NCBI GenBank assembly: GCA_903891395.1 | Contig: CAITEM010000591.1 | Span: forward strand, 1-5,376 | Origin: an uncultured Hyphomicrobiales bacterium | GTDB taxonomy: Bacteria > Pseudomonadota > Alphaproteobacteria > Rhizobiales > Xanthobacteraceae | Length of the DNA stretch: 5,376 nt | Reading direction: 5' to 3' | In this document: positions 1 through 4,639 of the stretch, in pieces | How the letters are laid out: every line of letters begins with the position of its first letter | Position numbering within the stretch: the first letter of the stretch is position 1 | Notes under the pieces: model-generated | The model's database searches: none | What the model saw: the letters and a program-made list of their open reading frames with translations, nothing else | What the model was told of the DNA's origin: nothing | Position numbers and translations under genes: made by a program

Positions 1-183
1 ACCGTGCAGCGCCATGCCGTCCGCAATCCCGATTGGGGCGTGCTTGCGGCATTCGCTCACGCTGCCGTCTGTATGGTGACCGCCAATCCCATACGGTTCG
101 CGGCTCCATTCAGATTGAGAGTGGGCGAGCGGCCAGAAAGCACAGTTGCCGCAGCACTCAACTTTTTGGTTCCAATCGCTCAT
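1..183 (-). CDS. Small Cys-containing accessory protein, 3' end beyond left edge
   Basis: This frame starts at ATG 181-183 and stays open for 61 codons to the left edge, so the C-terminus is missing. An AAGGGG Shine-Dalgarno at 192-197 sits 8 bases before the ATG and supports the start. The visible protein begins MSDWNQKVECCGNCAFWP and later has a SECRKHAP segment. The cysteines are residues 10, 11, 14 and 45, a CxxC-type pair followed by a distant Cys near basic residues. That 'CGNCxFW ... CR+HAP' layout is one I recall from short hypothetical proteins of phages and genomic islands, and it suggests metal binding, but no function is known to me. It lies 23 bases downstream of the zinc-finger gene at 207-605 on the same strand and is probably co-transcribed with it. 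The reading frame is well supported by the RBS and the motif; the role is unknown. Confidence 0.68.
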   Translation of the reverse strand, partial: MSDWNQKVECCGNCAFWPLAHSQSEWSREPYGIGGHHTDGSVSECRKHAPIGIADGMALHG

Positions 184-206
184 CGTCTCGACCCCTTACG
201 GCCCAT

Positions 207-605
207 CTATGCCTTACGCTTGATCGGCACGACCTTCGCGCCGGTGTCGCAAACAAATTGCGGATGCTGGTGCTTCATGTGCTCTGTCATGTTCGAGAAC
301 GTTCGTTGACAGCATGGGCAGGTGCCGGCCGCCGTCCGCTTCTGGAGGCGCTTGGTAGCCCGCTCAGCCTTGTCAGCCCGCGCTTGTTCGGCGGCGATCC
401 GGTCGTCGCGTTCGGCAAGTTGCTGCGTTAGCCGGTCGCGCTCTCGTCGGAGCTTGTCGGCAGTGCTTTCGCAGTAGGCGCGCGGGTGCCCGTTAGGACA
501 GTAGAAAGTGTCCTTGCTTTCCAGCTTATCCTTCTGGAATTTTTCAGGGAGTCCGAAGCGGCATCCGCATTTACCGCACTCGACCGTAACGAAGGTGTCG
601 AACAT
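207..605 (-). CDS. Zinc-ribbon / coiled-coil / C2H2-like zinc-finger hypothetical protein
   Basis: A 132-residue protein starting at ATG 603-605. I chose this start over the upstream in-frame ATG at 698 because a strong AGGAGA Shine-Dalgarno lies 5 bases before it and conserved-looking sequence begins there. Three parts are visible. First is an N-terminal zinc-ribbon-like region with C10, C13, C15, C36, H40 and C45. Next is a charged heptad-like helix at about residues 48-92, rich in E, R, Q and A, which is probably a coiled coil. Last is a finger CPCCQRTFSNMTEHMKHQHP at 96-115 with C96, C99, F103, H109, H112 and H114. The finger resembles a shortened C2H2 module that is common in phage and island proteins. 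A basic tail (VVPIKRKA) ends it. Nucleic-acid or protein binding dependent on zinc is an inference from these motifs. It follows the GIY-YIG-like gene by 56 bases on the same strand. Confidence 0.78.
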   Translation of the reverse strand: MFDTFVTVECGKCGCRFGLPEKFQKDKLESKDTFYCPNGHPRAYCESTADKLRRERDRLTQQLAERDDRIAAEQARADKAERATKRLQKRTAAGTCPCCQRTFSNMTEHMKHQHPQFVCDTGAKVVPIKRKA

Positions 606-610
606 CTGTC

Positions 611-616
611 TCTCCT
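611..616 (-). promoter_or_regulatory. Ribosome binding site deciding the start at 605
   Basis: The minus strand reads AGGAGA followed by GACAG and ATG, a near-consensus Shine-Dalgarno with 5-base spacing. It fixes the start of the zinc-finger gene at 605 rather than at the longer in-frame ATG at 698, which lies inside the 3' end of the preceding gene. Confidence 0.75.
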
Positions 617-618
617 GA

Positions 619-649
619 CCGTTCTCTGCCGTTCTCCGCCCGTTCTCTG
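619..649. repeat. Three near-identical 10-base direct repeats in the zinc-finger gene leader
   Basis: The plus strand carries CCGTTCTCTG at 619-628, CCGTTCTCCG at 629-638 and CCGTTCTCTG at 640-649, so two units differ by one base and the third is offset by one. On the transcribed strand the unit is CAGAGAACGG. The array fills most of the 56-base gap between the GIY-YIG-like gene and the zinc-finger gene and ends 2 bases before the Shine-Dalgarno. It may be a small operator or a slippage product; neither is shown. Confidence 0.6.
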
Positions 650-661
650 AGGCCCCGCGAA

Positions 662-1192
662 TTACCGTTGGGCTAGCGGGCGCCTGAGCCAAGTCCACTC
701 GGCATATGCAGACGCAAAGTTAGAAACGGCATTGGCCGGCGCGAATGCCTTACCTTCAATCGCGTAGGCCGCATAAGCCGCCTTGACCTGCAATTCCCCA
801 GGCCACTCTACGCAAGCCCTGTCTGCCCACTGGCGGAAACCCTTTTCGGGAAATTGCGCCGCGGGTGCCGGCCCTTCGAGTCGAGCGATAAAATCTGTGA
901 TGCGTTGGTCCGGCCGGAACCACTCACCTCGTATTCGGAGGTCCTGAAAGAGGGCGTGAACGGCCTGCTCATCAGCCATCGTGCCAGGAAATTTTGCGAG
1001 CGGCTTTAATTCGCGGGGAGTGCTTATTTGGAGATCGGCTACGCGACCATCTGGCGCTCCAGAGAATCCAATTTTTACGGCTTCTCCATCGGTGACAAAA
1101 TATACAAAGCCACTCATCCGCTGATGATATGCGAGCACCCTCGATGGCACAGTTTCGGCACGGCTATCCGTCACGTTTCCTGATACGTTCAT
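662..1192 (-). CDS. GIY-YIG-superfamily (T5orf172/Mug113-like) protein
   Basis: A 176-residue protein from ATG 1190-1192, preceded by GGGAAAG at 1196-1202. The open frame extends further upstream to 1780, but that part is an out-of-frame reading of lpxXL. Residues about 29-92 carry the T5orf172/Mug113 pattern: FVYFVTDGEAVKIGFS at 29-44 (the GIY and YIG elements appear as VYF and KIG), R50 after a turn, LQ at 54-55, E75 within a helix that contains H79, and RGEWF at 88-92. Families of this type belong to the GIY-YIG nuclease superfamily and are frequent in phages and islands. I cannot tell whether this copy cuts DNA. The C-terminal 70 or so residues are alanine-rich and aromatic and I do not recognise them. 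An internal ATG at 1117 is a weaker alternative start. The DNA is clearly lower in GC than the operon to its right (the two 60-base lines from 1021 to 1140 are near 50 percent), which suggests a separate origin. Confidence 0.77.
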   Translation of the reverse strand: MNVSGNVTDSRAETVPSRVLAYHQRMSGFVYFVTDGEAVKIGFSGAPDGRVADLQISTPRELKPLAKFPGTMADEQAVHALFQDLRIRGEWFRPDQRITDFIARLEGPAPAAQFPEKGFRQWADRACVEWPGELQVKAAYAAYAIEGKAFAPANAVSNFASAYAEWTWLRRPLAQR

Positions 1193-1215
1193 GGTCTTTC
1201 CCGCTTTGTGTGTCT

Positions 1216-1225
1216 TGTAATTACA
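1216..1225. promoter_or_regulatory. Perfect 10-base AT-rich palindrome, possible operator
   Basis: TGTAATTACA is a perfect palindrome lying 23 bases before the ATG of the GIY-YIG-like gene and set in GC-rich surroundings. Its place suits an operator or part of a promoter for the accessory genes. I see no convincing -35/-10 pair around it, so the role is speculative. Confidence 0.3.
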
Positions 1226-1240
1226 GCTACTTAGCGTAGC
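1226..1240 (-). other. Small hairpin between lpxXL and the accessory block
   Basis: The minus strand reads GCTAC, a 5-base loop GCTAA, then GTAGC: a perfect 5-bp stem. It directly adjoins the larger hairpin at 1240-1265 on one side and the palindrome at 1216-1225 on the other. It is short enough to occur by chance. Confidence 0.35.
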
Positions 1241-1265
1241 GCGCCTTCTCGGCTGGAAGGCCGCG
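1240..1265 (-). terminator. Putative hairpin terminator after lpxXL, no T-run
   Basis: On the minus strand GCCTTC, loop CAGCCGA, GAAGGC form a perfect 6-bp stem (1243-1261). With one bulged G, three more G-C pairs extend it to 1240-1265. It begins 22 bases after the lpxXL stop codon, where the operon could end. There is no U-tract after it, so it is not a canonical intrinsic terminator. It could instead be a 3'-end stabilising structure, leaving transcription to run on into the accessory genes. Confidence 0.38.
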
Positions 1266-1287
1266 GGACTGCCGACCAAGACGTAAC

Positions 1288-2226
1288 TCAGGCGTGGTCT
1301 TCCGGCCGCCAGCGGCGGTGCAGCCATAGCCATTGTTCGGGATATTCCCGAATCCAGCCCTCGATCACCGTGATGACTTTCTGCATGGTGCCGGGAATAT
1401 CGACTTTGCCGGCGGCATCGCGCACGGGGACGATCTCCTCGGTCAGTTCGGCGCGAAAACGGTGGCCGGGCAGACGGACGATGCGGGTGCCGTGAATCGG
1501 GCAATTGAAGTGTTGCGCGAGTCGCGCCAGCAACGGGTTGGCCATGGTGCGCTGGCCGAAGAACGTCACCGGCACGCCGCGGACGTACTACTGATCGACC
1601 AGCATGACAACATGGGCGCCGCGCTCGAGCGCCTGGGAGATTTTCATCGGCGCGCTTAGATCGGTCGAGATGATCTCGCCCATACTGGCGGCGCGGGTCT
1701 CTTCCAGCCAGGCGTCGACCGCGGCGATGTTCGGCTTGCGATACAGCACCGCGCTGTCGAGCTTGTAGGTCGCGGCACACACCGCCGGCAATTCCCAGTT
1801 GGCGAGATGCGCGGCGAAGATCAAAGCCGGCTTGCCGTCGTTCTGGAGTTGGAGAAAGCGTTCGATCGATTCAGGGCCGAGCTGAACCCGGCTGTCTTCC
1901 GGATGCTGATAGGCATCCTCGTTCCAGAGCCGGTCGAGTTGAGCGAACTCGGCGCCCATGCGGCCGACATTGTCCCAGACGCCGCTGAGGATCGTTTCGA
2001 TTTCCGCGGCCGATTTTTCCGGGAAGGCGGCGGTGAGGTTGTCGCGGCCGATGCGGTTTTCCTTCAACAGCGGGCCGAGCTTGCGCATCATCCAGCCGGC
2101 GAAATCGGCGCTGCGGTCCGGATTGGCCAGCCGCATCAGCTTGAGCACGCCGACGGCCAGAAAACCGGCCAGCGCATTGCCGGCGTGTTTAACGCCGCGG
2201 CGCAGGCGTCGGCGCAAGTTAGACAT
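1288..2226 (-). pseudogene. lpxXL: lpxXL, lipid A C28 acyltransferase, interrupted by an in-frame TAG
   Basis: LpxXL belongs to the LpxL/HtrB family of inner-membrane lipid A acyltransferases and moves the very-long-chain acyl group from AcpXL onto lipid A. The frame spans 312 codons, a normal family length. A hydrophobic segment at about residues 18-33 fits a membrane anchor. The HX4E catalytic motif is HLANWE at 140-145, inside IFAAHLANWELPAV. The family block LVDQ ... YVRGVPVTFFG straddles codon 213, which is TAG (1588-1590). Both sides stay in the same frame and the end WLWLHRRWR is intact, so one base substitution explains the break; Tyr, Lys, Gln and Glu codons are all one step from TAG. 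Read without suppression, it gives a 212-residue product lacking the C-terminal third. The downstream 95 codons could start at GTG 1575, but I see no reason to call that a gene. The gene is last in the VLCFA operon, 55 bases after adh. Confidence 0.88.
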
Positions 2227-2239
2227 TTTTGTCGCTCAT
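2219..2239 (-). other. Six-codon mini-ORF overlapping the lpxXL start
   Basis: ATG at 2237-2239 opens MSDKNV and stops at TAA 2219-2221, overlapping the lpxXL ATG at 2224-2226 in another frame. GGAAAAG lies just before this upstream ATG, while the lpxXL ATG itself has only a weak GAGCGA. Removing one A from the five-A run at 2226-2230 would fuse the upstream ATG in frame as MSDKMSNLRRR. The upstream ATG may therefore be the ancestral lpxXL start, or a translational-coupling leader. Confidence 0.4.
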
Positions 2240-2278
2240 GATCTTTTCCGAAAACCCGTTTCCACTTTTCGGGATCAT
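2238..2278. repeat. Rhizobiales-type imperfect palindromic intergenic repeat
   Basis: The gap between adh and lpxXL is largely filled by an imperfect inverted repeat. The left arm is ATGATC-TTT-TCCGAAAA and the right arm is TTTTCGGGATCAT. The segment AAAACCCGTTTCCACTTTTC in the middle matches, from memory, an abundant intergenic repeat of Bradyrhizobium, Rhodopseudomonas and Mesorhizobium genomes (usual form AAAACCGGTTTCCACTTTT). As RNA it could fold into a hairpin in the polycistronic message, and it overlaps the translation-initiation region of lpxXL. The family assignment comes from recall, not from a search. Confidence 0.7.
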
Positions 2279-2281
2279 TCG

Positions 2282-3304
2282 CTAGAAGTTCACAATCACT
2301 TTGCCGAACACCTGGCGGCCTTCGAGCCGGGCGAGGCCTTGCTCGAAGTCGGGCAGCGCAAATTCTGAATCGATGATCGGCGAAATACCGGCCGCCATCT
2401 TCGACAGGCTGTCGCGGATGTTGCGGATCTGGCAGCCGAACGAGCCGAAGATTTTGTATTGCTGCTGAAACAGTTGCATCAGATTGATGGTGACCGACGG
2501 CCCCGCGGTCGAGCCGCAGGTGACAAGCCGGCCGCCGCGCTTGAGTACGAAGAGCGAGGCGTTGAAGCCTTCGCCGCCGACGTGCTCGAACACGACGTCG
2601 ACGCCCTTCTTGGCGGTCAGCTTGCGGGTGACGCCTTCGAAGCGCTCGGTCTTGTAATTGATGACGTGATCTGCGCCCAAGGCTTTGGCCTTGTCCGCCT
2701 TGGCGTCGTCGCCGACGGTGGTGATGACCGTGCAGCCGATCGCTTTTGCCATTTTGATGGCGACCGAGCCGATGCCGGAGCCGCCGGCGTGCACCAGAAT
2801 GGTCTCGCCCGGCTTGAGCTTGGCGTTGTCGAACAGCATGTGCTCGGTGGTGCCGAAGGCGATCGGCGCGCAGGCGGCGTCGCGGAACGACAGGCCGGCG
2901 GGGACGGGGACGACGAGGCGCGCCGGCAGAGTGATCAGGTCGCGGGCAAAGCCGTCGATGTGGAAGCCCATGATGCCGGCGACGTTCTCGCAGAGATTGT
3001 CGCGGCCCTCGCGGCAGGCGGCGCAGTGACCGCAGGTCATGGCGCCATACATCGCGACTTTGTCGCCAGCTTTAAAGTTCGAAACGCCGGCGCCGGCGGC
3101 CGCGATTTCACCGGACGCCTCGGCGCCGACCACCAGCGGCAGCTTGCGCTTGGCGAAAGCCATGCCGCGAAAGCCCCAGACGTCGAGATGATTGAGGCCG
3201 ACGGCCTTGATGCGGACCTGCACTTCGCCCTCGGCGGGCGCTGGCGGGTCCGGCAGCTCGACCAGCTCGAGCTTACGGTCGCCGATGAGTTGAAGTGCGC
3301 GCAT
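2282..3304 (-). CDS. adhXL: Medium-chain dehydrogenase/reductase of the VLCFA cluster
   Basis: A complete 340-residue cytoplasmic MDR-superfamily protein, the usual length. The N-terminal GroES-like fold runs to about residue 130, followed by a Rossmann domain with the NAD(P) motif HAGGSGIGS at 172-180, and a C-terminal closure of the first fold. The four structural-zinc cysteines are present at 91, 94, 97 and 105. The catalytic-zinc ligands of true alcohol dehydrogenases are missing: the usual Cys near residue 41 is Asp (NHLDVW) and the GHE motif is GAEASG. This resembles quinone oxidoreductase and enoyl-reductase members. In rhizobia this position in the acpXL-lpxXL cluster is annotated as alcohol dehydrogenase; reduction of an enoyl or keto intermediate on AcpXL is my inference. 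The gene lies 54 bases after fabF1 and 55 before lpxXL. GAGAAG at about 3314-3319 is a weak RBS for ATG 3302-3304. Confidence 0.87.
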   Translation of the reverse strand: MRALQLIGDRKLELVELPDPPAPAEGEVQVRIKAVGLNHLDVWGFRGMAFAKRKLPLVVGAEASGEIAAAGAGVSNFKAGDKVAMYGAMTCGHCAACREGRDNLCENVAGIMGFHIDGFARDLITLPARLVVPVPAGLSFRDAACAPIAFGTTEHMLFDNAKLKPGETILVHAGGSGIGSVAIKMAKAIGCTVITTVGDDAKADKAKALGADHVINYKTERFEGVTRKLTAKKGVDVVFEHVGGEGFNASLFVLKRGGRLVTCGSTAGPSVTINLMQLFQQQYKIFGSFGCQIRNIRDSLSKMAAGISPIIDSEFALPDFEQGLARLEGRQVFGKVIVNF

Positions 3305-3358
3305 GCGGTGTGTCTTCTCGTTGCGAACGGTTCGATCGAAAACCGGGAACGCTCAGGA

Positions 3359-4627
3359 TTAAGCCGGTTCGAGGCCCATCACCAGCGAGACGTTTTGCCC
3401 GCCGAAGCCGAACGAGTTCGAAATGGCATGGGTGACGCGGGCGTCGCGGGCTTTGTCCGGCACCACGTCGAGCGGGATCGCCGGGTCGGCCAGATAGTTG
3501 ATGGTGGGCGGGATACGCTGGTTCTGCAGCGTCAGGAACGTGATCACGGCCTCGATGGCGCCGGCGGCCGACAGCGTATGGCCGATCATCGACTTGTTCG
3601 ATGAGATCGGCACGCTCTTCATGCGCTCTCCGAACACGGTGGAAACGCCGAGATATTCCATCTTGTCGTTTTCCGGTGTGCTGGTGCCGTGCGCGTTGAC
3701 GTAGTCGATGTCGTCGGGCGCCAGTCCGGCGTCTTTCAGGCCGTTGGCAATGCAGCCGATGATGGGCTTGCCGTCCGGGCTCGAGCGGGTGCGGTGGAAC
3801 GCATCGGTCATCTCGCCGCAGCCTTCCATGACGCCGAGAATTTTTGCGCCGCGGGCTTTGGCCGAGTCGTAGCTTTCCAGCACCAGGGCGCCGGCGCCTT
3901 CCGCCATGATGAAGCCGTCGCGCGTCTTGGAAAACGGCCGCGACGCGCCGCTCGGATTGTCGTTGCTGGTGGACAAAGCCGACAGCAGCGAAAAGCGGAT
4001 CAAGGCTTCGGGATTGATCGAGCCGTCGGTGCCCATGCAAAGCGCCGCGTCGGTCTCGCCGCGGCGGATGGCTTCGACGCCGAGCTGGATCGCGGTCGCG
4101 CCGGAAGCGCAGGCAGTCGACAGCGAGATCGGCGAACCTTTGGTGCCGAACTTGTCGGCGAGGTGCTCGGCGACCGAGCCGAACAGATAGCGGTGATGAA
4201 AGCTGGGGAATTCCCGGCTGACGCGCAGCAGGTCGTCGTAGCTGACCTTGTCGTTGGCGCCCGACCGCGCACCGACTTCGAGCCGCTGCGACCAATCCAT
4301 TTCAATCGGCGGCACGGCGAGGAAGAGGGGGCCTGGAAAATCGCCTTTGGTGCCGATGCCGGATTCAGAAATCGCTTCGTCGGCGGCGAGATCGGCGAAA
4401 CTCTCCGACAGCGCCGCGGTGCACGGCTGCGGCGGCAGAAAATCGATGGTGCCGGCGATGCGGGTCTTGAGGCCGTCGGTGGGGAAACGGGTGATGGCGC
4501 GAATGCCGGATTCGCCGGCGGTCAGCTTGGCCCAATTATCGGCCTTGCCGGCGGCGAGCGAGGTGACGAGGCCAAGGCCGGTCACCACGACAATCGGGCG
4601 GCCGAGCTTGTCTTTGGTCGATGCCAT
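3359..4627 (-). CDS. fabF1: Beta-ketoacyl-ACP synthase (FabF-type), VLCFA cluster
   Basis: A complete 422-residue KAS II-like condensing enzyme, about the length of FabF. It would catalyse decarboxylative condensation of malonyl-ACP with acyl-AcpXL to build the C26-C30 chain of lipid A. The catalytic set is complete: nucleophile C173 in STACASG, H313 in NAHGTST, and H350 in KSMIGH. RPFSKTRDGF at 230-239 and the C-terminal NSFGFGGQN at 404-412 are also intact. The N-terminus RPIVVVTGLGLVTSL is the usual first beta strand of the thiolase fold. Translation is likely coupled to fabF2: only 12 bases separate the fabF2 stop from this ATG, and they contain GGGAGA. The neighbours identify this as the VLCFA-specific paralogue rather than the housekeeping FabF. 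Its probable partner is the degenerate FabF2. Confidence 0.92.
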   Translation of the reverse strand: MASTKDKLGRPIVVVTGLGLVTSLAAGKADNWAKLTAGESGIRAITRFPTDGLKTRIAGTIDFLPPQPCTAALSESFADLAADEAISESGIGTKGDFPGPLFLAVPPIEMDWSQRLEVGARSGANDKVSYDDLLRVSREFPSFHHRYLFGSVAEHLADKFGTKGSPISLSTACASGATAIQLGVEAIRRGETDAALCMGTDGSINPEALIRFSLLSALSTSNDNPSGASRPFSKTRDGFIMAEGAGALVLESYDSAKARGAKILGVMEGCGEMTDAFHRTRSSPDGKPIIGCIANGLKDAGLAPDDIDYVNAHGTSTPENDKMEYLGVSTVFGERMKSVPISSNKSMIGHTLSAAGAIEAVITFLTLQNQRIPPTINYLADPAIPLDVVPDKARDARVTHAISNSFGFGGQNVSLVMGLEPA

Positions 4628-4639
4628 CTCAGTTCTCCC
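4628..4639 (-). promoter_or_regulatory. Shine-Dalgarno of fabF1 in the fabF2-fabF1 gap
   Basis: The 12-base spacer reads GGGAGAACTGAG on the minus strand. GGGAGA directly follows the fabF2 TGA and lies 6 bases before the fabF1 ATG. Such packing favours translational coupling and equal output of the two condensing-enzyme subunits. Confidence 0.65.

Noticed and set aside
1288..1575. A separate 95-residue gene starting at GTG 1575
   Set aside because: It is the in-frame C-terminal third of LpxXL after the TAG codon, with no RBS and no complete domain.
1588..1590. Programmed recoding of TAG, for example as pyrrolysine
   Set aside because: Pyrrolysine systems are not expected in this group, and no stem-loop insertion element or pyl gene is visible. 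A nonsense mutation or sequencing error is simpler.
1193..1780. The N-terminal extension of the GIY-YIG-like frame, giving a 372-residue protein from 1780
   Set aside because: It runs antiparallel to nothing but overlaps lpxXL on the same strand in a shifted frame, is rich in Arg and low in complexity, and contains no recognisable domain. The RBS-supported ATG at 1192 starts just before the real domain.
3321..3346. Small palindromes (CGAACGGTTCG and TTCGATCGAA) in the fabF1-adh gap
   Set aside because: Short, GC-rich, without a T-run or promoter-like neighbours; within chance for this composition.
2459..3604. Long plus-strand frame of 381 codons
   Set aside because: It is opposite adh and the end of fabF1, has the Ala/Asp/Gly/Val-rich composition of a GC-rich antisense shadow, and shows no motif.
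3273..4295. Minus-strand 340-codon frame overlapping fabF1
   Set aside because: It is an Arg-rich shifted-frame reading of fabF1 and has no recognisable domain.
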